Below, one piece after another: positions 20,346 through 29,443 of a stretch of DNA of 64,000 bases; positions within the stretch are counted from its first letter, which is position 1, and every line of letters begins with the position of its first letter. The DNA comes from Pareuzebyella sediminis (GTDB lineage: Bacteria; Bacteroidota; Bacteroidia; Flavobacteriales; Flavobacteriaceae): the NCBI RefSeq assembly GCF_008367235.1, contig NZ_VTZS01000002.1, positions 744,001 through 808,000 on the forward strand, written 5' to 3'. The notes under the pieces are model-generated. The model saw only the letters and a program-made list of their open reading frames with translations. It was not told the origin of the DNA and did no database searches. The translations under genes were made by a program, and so were the position numbers.

Positions 20346-20365
20346 CGCACTTGTGGACAAGTGCG
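20346..20365. promoter_or_regulatory. Perfect palindrome over the -33 element (operator)
   Basis: CGCACTTGT (20346-20354) and ACAAGTGCG (20357-20365) form a perfect 9+2+9 palindrome. It covers the TTG of the promoter at 20351-20353. A TetR- or MarR-type repressor bound here would block RNA polymerase. No such regulator is encoded in the window, so it would act from elsewhere. Confidence 0.7.
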
Positions 20366-20381
20366 ACTTGACATAATTTTG
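20351..20381 (+). promoter_or_regulatory. Bacteroidetes sigma-A promoter of the second efflux operon
   Basis: TTG at 20351-20353 lies 20 nt before TAATTTTG at 20374-20381. This matches the established Bacteroidetes consensus TTG-N19-21-TAnnTTTG exactly. Transcription would start near 20387, right at the ATG 20390, so the first gene would be nearly leaderless. Confidence 0.75.
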
Positions 20382-20389
20382 GCCACCGA

Positions 20390-20812
20390 ATGAAAAATGC
20401 ATTTTTAAAATATTCCCTTCTCATCCTTGTCCTTTTAATAAGTGGATGCCAAGGAGTATATGCACATTCGTCTTCCTACAGTGATACTCCAACAACCTTA
20501 AATTCCTCATTCGACACCTTTAGTCCGACAACCAAAGGAAACGACATGTTTGAAGGTGGGCTATCGGAAATCGATTTTCGTTCCAGACTTTTAGCTGAAT
20601 TTACAGAGGCGGAAGAAGAGGCCAACGGTAATGAAAAAGTTGAACTTGCCTCGAAGAAAATAGAATTAGGAGGTTTTTTGACCGTCTTTTTTTATGTGCA
20701 ACTCTGTGCGGAACTCCTTAGTATACTACAACAAAATTTAAGGCGGCTTAAGCCTTATATCCTTAAAGCGCCCTTTCGGCGCTATGTTAGGTTTCAGGTC
20801 CTCCGGATTTGA
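20390..20812 (+). CDS. Small putative lipoprotein at head of efflux operon
   Basis: A 140-residue predicted product. The lipobox LISGC (Cys20) follows a good hydrophobic signal. The rest is a serine/threonine-rich stretch, an acidic helix (about 55-80) and a basic C-terminus. I recognise no domain. The start lies about 9 nt past a consensus promoter, so translation would be from a leaderless or nearly leaderless mRNA. A hairpin AGCGCC-CTTTC-GGCGCT at 20767-20783 lies inside the end of the frame. The C-terminal part may be non-coding leader sequence; a real protein is more likely than not because of the signal peptide. Confidence 0.5.
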   Translation: MKNAFLKYSLLILVLLISGCQGVYAHSSSYSDTPTTLNSSFDTFSPTTKGNDMFEGGLSEIDFRSRLLAEFTEAEEEANGNEKVELASKKIELGGFLTVFFYVQLCAELLSILQQNLRRLKPYILKAPFRRYVRFQVLRI

Positions 20813-20958
20813 TACCCTTTTTGAAATAGGCGAATCTTAAGTCTATTTCATTCATTTCCTTAGTGTTATTTCAAGTTATGGGTATGGCCAAGTTCTAGTA
20901 ATAATGGCTTCACATACTATTCATTCCATTCAAACCAATTTTAATTTTTTATAAAACT

Positions 20959-22041
20959 ATGAGGACAATTCCCATGTTTATAGGCCTATGTGTACTACTT
21001 GGCCTAGCGAGCTGCCAAACTAAAAAAGAAGGGCACAAAGAAGAAACCAACTATCTTGTCAGCAGCCCTGTACGAAAAGATACTTCTATTACCAAAGACT
21101 ATGTTTGTCAAATACATTCCATTCGGCATATAGAATTAAGGGCCTTGGAAAAGGGTTATTTACAGAACATCTATGTAGATGAAGGCCAGTTCGTCAAAAA
21201 AGGCCAGAGAATGTTCTACATCATGCCCAACGTCTATCAGGCAGATCTTCAAAAGGCAAAAGCAGAGGCAAGAGTGGCGGAAATCGAGCTGCAGAATACC
21301 CAACTACTGGCCGAGGGTAACGTGGTGTCGCAAAACGAACTAGCGATGGCCAAGGCCACGCTCGACAAAGCAAAGGCAGAGGTCGCCTTGGCCGAGACGC
21401 ATTTGGGTTTTACCGATGTAAGGGCCCCATTCGATGGTATTATGGACCATTTAGAGGTTCGGGAAGGCAGTCTTTTGGATGAAGGAGAACTATTAACGAC
21501 CCTTTCCGACAATAGCAAAATGTGGGTTTACTTTAACGTACCCGAAGCTGAATATCTAGATTATATTATCAGCAAGGATAAAGATAGTAAGAAGGAAGTG
21601 CAACTACTGATGGCCAATAATAAGCCCTTCAATCAAAAGGGTATTGTAGAAACTATTCAGGCCGAATTTAACAATGAGACAGGGAACATTGCTTTTAGGG
21701 CTACATTCCCCAATCCAGATGGTATTCTTCGTCATGGCGAAACGGGGAGCATTCTTATGAAAGTACCCTTGAAAAATGCATTGCTTTTACCTCAGAAGGC
21801 AACTTTTGAAGTATTGGACAAAAAATTTGTTTTTGTAATCGACGAGGAGAATAAGGTATCTCAACGCGAAATTACGGTGGGTGCCGAGCTGCCCCATCTT
21901 TTTGAGGTAACAAAAGGCCTGTCGGAAAATGACAAGGTATTATTGGAAGGCATCCGTATGGTGAAGAACGGGGAAGAGATTCACTACACCTTTGAAAAGC
22001 CGGAATCGGTTTTAGCGAGTTTAGAGTTGTACACCGAGTAA
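20959..22041 (+). CDS. RND periplasmic adaptor lipoprotein (second system)
   Basis: A 360-residue membrane-fusion protein with lipobox GLASC (Cys20) instead of an anchor helix. The lipoyl halves are around 60-90 and 155-190 (FTDVRAPFDGIMDHL), flanking a short alanine/lysine-rich hairpin (about 95-145). A beta-barrel and membrane-proximal domain complete it. It begins 25 bp upstream of its permease. It belongs to the HAE1/AcrA-like group. Confidence 0.93.
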   Translation: MRTIPMFIGLCVLLGLASCQTKKEGHKEETNYLVSSPVRKDTSITKDYVCQIHSIRHIELRALEKGYLQNIYVDEGQFVKKGQRMFYIMPNVYQADLQKAKAEARVAEIELQNTQLLAEGNVVSQNELAMAKATLDKAKAEVALAETHLGFTDVRAPFDGIMDHLEVREGSLLDEGELLTTLSDNSKMWVYFNVPEAEYLDYIISKDKDSKKEVQLLMANNKPFNQKGIVETIQAEFNNETGNIAFRATFPNPDGILRHGETGSILMKVPLKNALLLPQKATFEVLDKKFVFVIDEENKVSQREITVGAELPHLFEVTKGLSENDKVLLEGIRMVKNGEEIHYTFEKPESVLASLELYTE

Positions 22042-22066
22042 TCTAATCCCAAAATCTTCAAAAAAG

Positions 22067-25000
22067 ATGTTCAAAAAATTTATACACAGACCCGTTCTAG
22101 CGATTGTTATTTCCGTAATTATCGTTTTTACGGGAATACTGGCCATTAATCAGTTGCCAATATCACAGTTTCCCCAAATTGCACCCACGACGGTCAATAT
22201 ATTTATTGCCTATCCTGGATCTAGTGCCGATGTATTGGTGAAATCGACCTTAATTCCCTTGGAAACCTCTATAAACGGGGTGCAGGGAATGCGTTATATC
22301 GCCTCCGATGCTACGAGTGCCGGTGAAGGAACCCTAAGGGTTATTTTCGAACCGGGCACCGATCCCAATCAAGCCGTAGTTCGTGTAAAGACTCGGGTAG
22401 ACCAGGTCATGCCCTTACTGCCGGAGCTGGTACAGCGCGAAGGTGTTATTATCACGCCCGTTCAACCCAGCATGTTGATGTACGTAAACTTATTCAGCGA
22501 TGATAAGGATAATGATGAGAAATTTCTCTATAACTATGCGTACACGAAGATGATTCCTGAAATACAGCGTATTGACGGAATTGCCAGTGCACAAATTCTG
22601 GGTAGTCGAAAGTTTGCTATGCGGGTCTGGTTGAAACCCGATCGTATGCGAGCCTATAATGTCTCCGCTGAGGAGATATTGGAAGCTATGGAGGATCAAA
22701 GTATTCTGGCAAGGCCGGGTAGATTGGGGCGAAGTTCAGGAAAGAAGGCCCAGTCCCTTGAATACGTACTGGTCTATGAAGACCGATACAGTGAACCTGA
22801 ACAGTACAAAGACATTATTATAAAGGCCAATGAAGAAGGGGAAATCTTGAAACTTGGAGATTTGGCAGATGTCGAATTGGGCAGTGAGTTCTTCGATATC
22901 TATTCCAACCTCGATGGTAAGCCTTCTGCATCTATCGTCCTGAAGCAGACTTTTGGTAGTAATGGTAGTGATGTTATCAAGTCCGTTAAGGAAAAGCTTC
23001 AAGAATTGGAGGAAGATATGCCTCCTGGAATCGATTACAAAATCAGTTATGATGTCTCTAACTTTTTGGACGCCTCGATAGAGCAAGTGCTTCATACTCT
23101 TCGGGATGCCTTTATTCTAGTAGCTATTGTCGTCTTCTTGTTTTTAGGGGATTGGCGTTCGACACTGATTCCGATCATAGCGGTACCCGTGTCTTTGATC
23201 GGGGCGTTCTTTGTAATGCAACTTTTCGGGCTCTCGATCAACCTGATTACTCTTTTTGCCTTGGTTTTGGCTATTGGTATCGTGGTCGATAATGCAATTG
23301 TGGTGGTGGAAGCCGTTCATGTAAAGATGGAGGAAGAAAACCTGACCCCGTACAAAGCTTCAGCCGCCGTTTTGGAAGAGATCGGAGGGGCTATTATCGC
23401 CATTACGCTAGTGATGACTTCGGTGTTTATTCCGATATCTTTTATGACAGGGCCAGTCGGTGTTTTCTACCGCCAATTTTCAATAACGATGGCGGGATCG
23501 ATCGTAATCTCTGCAGTAGTCGCATTGACCTTGACCCCTGTACTTTGCGCGATGATGTTGAAAAACAATCACGGGAAGCAAAGGAGAAGGTCTCCTATAG
23601 ACAAATTTATCGATTGGTTCAACAGGGGCTTCGAAAAACTGACCGGAAGGTATGTAGGAGTGCTTAATAAAATAGTAGCAAGAAGAGCGGTTACGTTCGG
23701 CCTACTCTTGGCTTTCTGTGCAGGTATTTTCCTTACCAACCAAGTATTGCCGGCGGGCTTCATTCCGAATGAAGACCAAGGGATGATCTATGCCATTATT
23801 CAGACCCCTCCCGGAGCTACTTTGGAGCGAACCAATGAAGTGGCCCACAAACTGCAGAAGATCTGTGAGGAAACGGAAGGTGTCGAATCGGTATCTTCTT
23901 TGGCCGGGTACGAAATTATGACCGAAGGTCGTGGTTCGAATGCCGGTACCTGTTTGATCAATCTCAAGCCTTGGTCTGAGCGACATCATTCGGTTCATGA
24001 AATCATGGAAGAATTGGAAGAGGAAACGAAAGATCTCGGGGCGGTCATCGAATATTTTGAACCTCCTGCAGTTCCCGGTTTCGGTTCTTCCGGAGGGTTT
24101 GCCATGCGTTTGCTCGACAAGACCAATGGTACCGACTACCACGAGTTCGAGCGCATCAACAATGAATTTATGGATGCCCTCAGAGAGCGTGAGGAACTGG
24201 CGGGACTCTTTACCTTTTTTGCGGCGAATTACCCGCAGTACAAGTTGAAAATCAATAATAAAATTGCGATGCAGAAAGGGGTATCTATTGGTAAGGCTAT
24301 GGAGAACCTGAATATATTGATCGGTAGTACCTACGAACAAGGTTTCATACGGTTCGGACGCTTTTTTAAAGTATACACTCAATCGGCTCCCGAATATCGG
24401 GGTATGCCATCCGATCTTGAGAAACTTTTTGTCAAGAACGAAGAAGGTGAGATGGTGCCCTATTCGGCATTCATGACCATGGAAAAGCAATTGGGTCCTA
24501 ATGAGATTACCCGGTATAATCTGTACAACTCGGCTGCGATCCGAGGCCTTCCTGCCTCTGGTTTTACAAGTGGGGATGCCATCAAAGCCATTCAAGAGGT
24601 TGCGGAAAGAACCCTGCCCAGAGGGTATGATATCGCTTGGGAAGGGCTATCCTATGACGAGGCGCAGCGAGGTAACGAATCATTGGTCATCTTTATCGTG
24701 GTGCTCATTTTTGTGTACCTCGTGCTTGCGGCCCAGTACGAAAGTTTCTTGTTGCCCTTGGCCGTAATACTTTCATTACCGGTAGGGGTCTTCGGTTCTT
24801 TCGCCCTCTTAAAATTGATGGGGCTATCAAATGATGTTTATGCCCAAATTGGGGTCATCATGTTAGTGGGGCTTCTGGGTAAGAACGCCGTATTGATTGT
24901 AGAATTTGCCGTACAAAAGCACCGCGAGGGGGCTTCGGTACTCGAAGCTGCCATTGAAGGTTCCAAGATGAGATTTAGACCGATTTTGATGACCTCGTTC

Positions 25001-25312
25001 GCCTTTATTGCAGGTCTCATTCCCTTGGTGGTCGCAACAGGCGCAGGTGCCATAGGTAACCGTACCATAGGAGGTTCGGCCTTAGGGGGCATGCTCATTG
25101 GTACCATTTTCGGTGTCTTGGTCATACCCGGTCTGTATTATGTTTTCGCTAAAATGGCGGAAGGCAAGAGTCTGATCAAAGATGAACATCACGAGCCGAT
25201 GTCCGAAGAGTTGTTTAGAATCAGTGAATCTGAAAGTAAAACAAGGGCGAGGTTGCGTGAAATCAAAAAACTTTTGAAAAAACTAACGAAAAGAAATAAT
25301 GATGAATCTTAA
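22067..25312 (+). CDS. HAE1-type RND efflux permease (second system)
   Basis: A 1081-residue AcrB-like transporter. The N-terminus FKKFIHRPVLAIVISVIIV and the block QLPISQFPQIAPTTVNI are typical of HAE1 proteins. TM10 has GLLGKNAVLIVEFA with the relay lysine. TM4 reads GIVVDNAIVVVEAV: Asp408 is present, but the second aspartate of AcrB-type pumps is Asn409, which may change proton coupling. The C-terminal tail of about 45 residues is long and charged. The outer-membrane factor gene overlaps its end by 14 bp, so translation is coupled. Confidence 0.93.
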   Translation: MFKKFIHRPVLAIVISVIIVFTGILAINQLPISQFPQIAPTTVNIFIAYPGSSADVLVKSTLIPLETSINGVQGMRYIASDATSAGEGTLRVIFEPGTDPNQAVVRVKTRVDQVMPLLPELVQREGVIITPVQPSMLMYVNLFSDDKDNDEKFLYNYAYTKMIPEIQRIDGIASAQILGSRKFAMRVWLKPDRMRAYNVSAEEILEAMEDQSILARPGRLGRSSGKKAQSLEYVLVYEDRYSEPEQYKDIIIKANEEGEILKLGDLADVELGSEFFDIYSNLDGKPSASIVLKQTFGSNGSDVIKSVKEKLQELEEDMPPGIDYKISYDVSNFLDASIEQVLHTLRDAFILVAIVVFLFLGDWRSTLIPIIAVPVSLIGAFFVMQLFGLSINLITLFALVLAIGIVVDNAIVVVEAVHVKMEEENLTPYKASAAVLEEIGGAIIAITLVMTSVFIPISFMTGPVGVFYRQFSITMAGSIVISAVVALTLTPVLCAMMLKNNHGKQRRRSPIDKFIDWFNRGFEKLTGRYVGVLNKIVARRAVTFGLLLAFCAGIFLTNQVLPAGFIPNEDQGMIYAIIQTPPGATLERTNEVAHKLQKICEETEGVESVSSLAGYEIMTEGRGSNAGTCLINLKPWSERHHSVHEIMEELEEETKDLGAVIEYFEPPAVPGFGSSGGFAMRLLDKTNGTDYHEFERINNEFMDALREREELAGLFTFFAANYPQYKLKINNKIAMQKGVSIGKAMENLNILIGSTYEQGFIRFGRFFKVYTQSAPEYRGMPSDLEKLFVKNEEGEMVPYSAFMTMEKQLGPNEITRYNLYNSAAIRGLPASGFTSGDAIKAIQEVAERTLPRGYDIAWEGLSYDEAQRGNESLVIFIVVLIFVYLVLAAQYESFLLPLAVILSLPVGVFGSFALLKLMGLSNDVYAQIGVIMLVGLLGKNAVLIVEFAVQKHREGASVLEAAIEGSKMRFRPILMTSFAFIAGLIPLVVATGAGAIGNRTIGGSALGGMLIGTIFGVLVIPGLYYVFAKMAEGKSLIKDEHHEPMSEELFRISESESKTRARLREIKKLLKKLTKRNNDES

Positions 25313-26756
25313 TATAATAGCTGGTGTAGGGCGACATAGGGTTCGTTTGCTGGGCCTGATCTCCATACTTGCGGTGTATTCCTGTGTGCCGTCCAAAACG
25401 CTAAAGGAAGAAAATAAGTCGTTGCCCGATGCATATCATGGAGCCGTTTCGGTAGATACCATGAACACGGCCAGTCTGAAATGGCGTGATTTTTTCTCTG
25501 ACCCCTATCTAGTTTCGCTTATCGATACCGCACTTGTCAACAATCAAGAATTGAATGTGATGTTGCAGCGAATCGAGGTGGCCCAAAATGAAATTAGGGC
25601 CAGAAAGGGAGAATACCTCCCCTTTGTAGGCTTTCAGGCTGGTGCAGAGGTAGAAAAAGTGGGTGAGTATACCCGAAACGGGGCAGTGGAGAAGAATCTT
25701 GATATCATGGAAGACAAGGAATTTCCCGAACCCTTAACGGATTATTCATTAGGGTTGGTTGCCTCGTGGGAACTCGATGTGTGGAAGAAGCTGCGTAATT
25801 CAAAGAAGGCCGCCGTATTTGAATATTTGTCCTCTGTCGAGGGTAAAAACTTTATGGAGACCAACCTGATTTCCGAAATAGCCGATTCATATTATGAACT
25901 TTTGGCCTTGGATAATCAGCTCGCACTAATAGAGCAAAACCTGAAAATTCAGGAAAATGCATTAAAAATGGTTCGCATCCAAAAACAAGCGGCCCGTGCG
26001 AACGAACTTGCCGTACGAAGGTTCGAGGCGGAAGTGGCGAAAAACCAAAGCCATAAATTCGAGGTAAGGCAGCAAATTGTAGAGACCGAGAACAAACTTA
26101 ATTTTTTGGTAGGAAGAACGCCTAGGCCCATAGCGCGGGTATCGAATAATTTTTTTGAAAGTGTAGTAGATACGATATATGCGGGTATACCGGCCCAATT
26201 GTTGCAAAACCGTCCGGATATACGACGTGCCGAATATGAGCTGGCCGCCAGTAAATTGGACGTAAAAGTGGCCAGGGCCAATTTTTATCCCTCATTCGGT
26301 ATCAAGGCCGGAGTAGGTCTACAGGCATTCAACCCGAAATACTTGACCGAGACGCCGGCATCCCTATTATATTCTGCGGTAGGTGATATTGTCGGCCCTT
26401 TGATCAATAGAAACGCGATCAAGGCAGAGTACAACACGGCCAATGCGAGACAGGTTGCGGCTGTCTATGAATATGAAAAGGCCATTTTAAACGGATATAT
26501 CGAAGTGGCCAACCAACTTTCGAATATCGAAAACCTCAAAAACAGTTATGGGTTGAAAGTGAAGCAGGTGGACGCTCTTACCGAATCGATAGACCTTTCT
26601 ACACGCTTGTTTCAATCGGCACGTATCGAGTATATCGAAGTTTTGTTTACCCAGAGGGAAGCGTTGGAATCTAAAATGGAACTTGTCGAAACCAAAAGAG
26701 ATCAACTCATGGCCCGAGTGCACATGTACAGGGCCTTGGGTGGGGGTTGGAACTGA
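25299..26756 (+). CDS. TolC-like outer-membrane efflux lipoprotein (second system)
   Basis: A 485-residue NodT-type factor with lipobox VYSC (about Cys29). Two OEP repeats carry the family blocks SLGLVASWELDVWKKLRNSK and LLQNRPDIRRAEYELAASK. It overlaps the permease gene by 14 bp and is the last gene of the operon, 28 bp before a strong terminator. It completes the second tripartite pump in the order adaptor, permease, outer-membrane factor, the reverse of the first operon. Confidence 0.93.
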   Translation: MMNLNIIAGVGRHRVRLLGLISILAVYSCVPSKTLKEENKSLPDAYHGAVSVDTMNTASLKWRDFFSDPYLVSLIDTALVNNQELNVMLQRIEVAQNEIRARKGEYLPFVGFQAGAEVEKVGEYTRNGAVEKNLDIMEDKEFPEPLTDYSLGLVASWELDVWKKLRNSKKAAVFEYLSSVEGKNFMETNLISEIADSYYELLALDNQLALIEQNLKIQENALKMVRIQKQAARANELAVRRFEAEVAKNQSHKFEVRQQIVETENKLNFLVGRTPRPIARVSNNFFESVVDTIYAGIPAQLLQNRPDIRRAEYELAASKLDVKVARANFYPSFGIKAGVGLQAFNPKYLTETPASLLYSAVGDIVGPLINRNAIKAEYNTANARQVAAVYEYEKAILNGYIEVANQLSNIENLKNSYGLKVKQVDALTESIDLSTRLFQSARIEYIEVLFTQREALESKMELVETKRDQLMARVHMYRALGGGWN

Positions 26757-26784
26757 CAACAGTAAGGATTTTGCCCCAAGCCTG

Positions 26785-26819
26785 AAGACCGCGTTGCCCT
26801 TGCAGCGCGGTCTTTTTTA
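26785..26819 (+). terminator. Rho-independent terminator of second efflux operon
   Basis: AAGACCGCG (26785-26793) and CGCGGTCTT (26806-26814) form a perfect 9-bp stem with a 12-nt loop, followed by a T-run. Confidence 0.9.
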
Positions 26820-26863
26820 TGGTTTCCATTGTGATTCATTTTAAGGAATCGTATTTTTAGAGG

Positions 26864-27913
26864 ATGGGGCAGGCAAAAAAGAAAATACGTATCTTATCTT
26901 TGGACGGGGGAGGAATTCGTGGTATCATTCCTGGTATCATTCTTTCCTATCTTGAAGATGAACTCAAAAAGAAAACAGGGAATCAAAATGCCACAATCGG
27001 CCAATATTTTGATTTCATGGCAGGTACGAGTACCGGTGGAATTTTGTCATTGGTCTATCTTTGTCCCGATCGGCATGGCAATTTTAAATATGGGGCTCGG
27101 GATGCCCTTAGCATGTATATTGATCTGGGGAATGATATCTTCGACCTTTCTTTGCAAAAACAGATGCAGAGCCTGGCCGGTCTTATCGATGAGAAATATT
27201 CAGAATCTGAACTTGAAAACATACTTGCCCAATTTCTGCAGGAGATCAAACTTAGTCAAGCCTTGAAACCTTGTTTGATTACTAGTTATGACATTCGTAA
27301 TCGTAAAAGTTTCTTCTTTACAAGCGCCGATGCCGATAGCAATGTTTATGATTTTTTGATGAGGGATGTGGCGCGGGCCACTTCGGCCGCCCCCACCTAT
27401 TTTGAAGCGGCCCGCATCAAATCGCTTTTTGGTAGCCCTTATGCGTTGGTCGATGGGGGTGTCTTTGCGAACAACCCTTCTTTATGCGCATATGCCGAAG
27501 TACGTGGTATCGATTTTGGCACCGTACTGAACGACCCTGACAAACCGAACAAGCCAAGTGCAAAAGATATGCTAATGGTATCCATTGGAACAGGGTCGGT
27601 GAAGCGACCCTACACCTATAAGGAATACAAAGACGCCGGGGTCATTAAATGGATAAAACCTCTTATTGATATCATGATGAGCGGCAATGCTGAAACCGTA
27701 GATTTTCAGTTACGGAAAATTTATGAGACACTTTCTAAAAAGGATTGTGGCGATTATTATCGAATACAACCTAAATTGATCAACTCTAATCCGGATATGG
27801 ATAAGGCGGACGCAGCGAATATTTTAGCCTTACAGGAAGACGGCCTTTTGGCGGTTGCAGACCACAAAGTGCTTCTCGATGAGATCGTAGATAAATTGAT
27901 CGCGAACGAATGA
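26864..27913 (+). CDS. Solitary patatin-like phospholipase
   Basis: A 349-residue cytosolic patatin. It has DGGGIRG at 14-20, GTSTG at 54-58 (Ser56) and Asp197 in VDGGVFANNP, so the catalytic dyad and oxyanion hole are intact. No signal peptide or membrane segment. It resembles the patatin at 3169-4317 in the N-terminal half but is clearly a different subgroup. A strong terminator upstream and a hairpin downstream isolate it, so it does not belong to the efflux operon. It could be a CapV-like effector, but no CD-NTase gene is near; a role in lipid turnover is equally possible. Confidence 0.9.
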   Translation: MGQAKKKIRILSLDGGGIRGIIPGIILSYLEDELKKKTGNQNATIGQYFDFMAGTSTGGILSLVYLCPDRHGNFKYGARDALSMYIDLGNDIFDLSLQKQMQSLAGLIDEKYSESELENILAQFLQEIKLSQALKPCLITSYDIRNRKSFFFTSADADSNVYDFLMRDVARATSAAPTYFEAARIKSLFGSPYALVDGGVFANNPSLCAYAEVRGIDFGTVLNDPDKPNKPSAKDMLMVSIGTGSVKRPYTYKEYKDAGVIKWIKPLIDIMMSGNAETVDFQLRKIYETLSKKDCGDYYRIQPKLINSNPDMDKADAANILALQEDGLLAVADHKVLLDEIVDKLIANE

Positions 27914-28058
27914 TATGCATCGTCAACCTAAAAATTCATTTTTTAAATGGGGTGACGCATACTTTCCTTGTTGAAAACTATGGGAAAGGATAAAAGAACT
28001 TTTGGGTCCGATTAGAAGTATTGAGGTAAGCTTATCCTTGAAACAATGACAAAATGTA

Positions 28059-28091
28059 TTGTCCGGGCCAATTCTTTATCGACCCGGACAA
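28059..28091. terminator. 9-bp perfect hairpin between convergent genes
   Basis: TTGTCCGGG (28059-28067) pairs with CCCGGACAA (28083-28091) around a 15-nt loop. It lies between the ends of the solitary patatin gene and the minus-strand surface-protein operon. No strong T-run follows on either side, so it may act as a weak bidirectional terminator or stabilise a 3' end. Confidence 0.45.
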
Positions 28092-28177
28092 CGCTAAACA
28101 AACAACTCAAATGATTTAAGAATAGCACATACAAAGGGTCGATCTACTTGAACGATCCTTCCTCTAGGGCAAGGCCC

Positions 28178-28705
28178 CTAAAATCGAAAGGATACCCCCA
28201 CCGAGAGAAAAGCAAAACCATATCCTGCTTCGGCAAAAGCGGCTATGCCATCGGTGAAGAACCAGCGTGCACCTACAAAACCTGAGGCTCCAGGCCGACT
28301 CCCATAACTCCCTGTTGATCCATTGTATGAAAGAATTCGATAAGATACCATGGCACCACCATAAAGGTCGAGATTCTCAACGTTCAGTCCGTTGTAATGG
28401 TAAGCACCGCGGACTCCAATAACGGTATAGCGCCAACGATCTCTTCCTCCTACATAATCGTAATCATAGGTCTTAAAACCGAGAAAACCTCCGAGGCTTA
28501 CGACTCCGGGTCCGGGAACCTCCCAAATGCCCCTTTCGTAGCTGGCACTTAAACCTATACTTTGTGATGAGGTGGTATAACTACCATAGGCACCTCCAAG
28601 ACCGATACCGGCGTTGATTACGTTTGTTCCCTTTTGAAACTCTTGGGCCGACAAGGTGGTAATTGTAAAAAATAAGATGGCGAAAAGAGTACTGTGTTTT
28701 TTCAT
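28178..28705 (-). CDS. Outer-membrane beta-barrel protein
   Basis: A 175-residue protein with a signal peptide ending LSAQE. The rest alternates polar and aromatic residues in short strands, and ends in VGVSFRF with a terminal aromatic residue, the usual end of outer-membrane barrels. It looks like a small eight-stranded porin- or OmpX-like barrel. It is the last gene of a five-gene minus-strand operon (from 32648) of exported proteins. Function beyond outer-membrane location is unknown. Confidence 0.8.
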   Translation of the reverse strand: MKKHSTLFAILFFTITTLSAQEFQKGTNVINAGIGLGGAYGSYTTSSQSIGLSASYERGIWEVPGPGVVSLGGFLGFKTYDYDYVGGRDRWRYTVIGVRGAYHYNGLNVENLDLYGGAMVSYRILSYNGSTGSYGSRPGASGFVGARWFFTDGIAAFAEAGYGFAFLSVGVSFRF

Positions 28706-28735
28706 GTTTCAAATAGTTTTAAGTGATGTGTAGTT

Positions 28736-29443
28736 TTAATTTATTCGGAATTCAAAGATTTCGGAGTTTGCACTATTGCCCTCGTTATCGATTGCCCTCA
28801 CCCGCCAATAGTAGTCGGTGGCCTGCTTCACAGATATGTCATGGCTTTTTTTCGTAACTGTAGCCAATAAGGTAACATTTTTTGCTGTTGTTCCCAGATA
28901 AATTTCAAATTCCTTGAGGTCATTGTCGACATCATTCGCACTCCATTCCAGGGTAACCTCGCTTGTAGGGTCAAGGGTACTTCCTCTTTTTGGGGAAATT
29001 GCTTCCGGTGGAAAAGGCGCATAATTTTCTATTCCTGGACCTTCGTTGAAAAAGCGCCATTTCATGCTCTTGACATTTCCACTTTCATTTCTCGATTCTA
29101 CAAACCATTCATAGGGCGTACCGCGCATTAGTCGAAACATTTTTTCAGTACCCCTTAGCGTCTCGGTTTGAACCGTATTGCTCGAAAGATTGATAACCGT
29201 TATCGTGTAGGAATCCGTATTTTCAGAGGTACTCCAATTGAAGGTTACTTCACTTTCGGTTACACTTACTATAGACCCTTCGTTACATTCGGTGTTATTC
29301 TCCGGAAATAATAGGGTGCTAGCCTCGGGTACTTTTGGGGTAGGTGTTGGTGCTGGGGGCCCAGAAGTACCTCCATCGTCTTTTCCACAAGAAAAGATAA
29401 TGAACATCGATAGTAAAGGGATAAAAAAATGGGTCGTTTTCAT
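28736..29443 (-). CDS. Lipoprotein with two fibronectin III-like domains
   Basis: A 235-residue lipoprotein with lipobox IFSC (Cys19), followed by KDDGG and a proline-rich spacer. Two Ig/FN3-like domains lie at about 45-130 and 145-235; TYEWFVESRN and DYYWRVRAIDNEGN are FN3-type strands. Such lipoproteins are usual on the Bacteroidota cell surface. Its start overlaps the stop of the upstream T9SS cargo gene by 4 bp, so the two are coupled. Confidence 0.8.
   Translation of the reverse strand: MKTTHFFIPLLSMFIIFSCGKDDGGTSGPPAPTPTPKVPEASTLLFPENNTECNEGSIVSVTESEVTFNWSTSENTDSYTITVINLSSNTVQTETLRGTEKMFRLMRGTPYEWFVESRNESGNVKSMKWRFFNEGPGIENYAPFPPEAISPKRGSTLDPTSEVTLEWSANDVDNDLKEFEIYLGTTAKNVTLLATVTKKSHDISVKQATDYYWRVRAIDNEGNSANSEIFEFRIN

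Noticed and set aside
23702-24595. 297-residue minus-strand frame
   Set aside because: It lies fully inside the RND permease gene, which is certain; composition is that of an antisense shadow.
26864-27913. CBASS system around the solitary patatin
   Set aside because: The patatin is CapV-like, but there is no CD-NTase or other CBASS gene in the neighbourhood.
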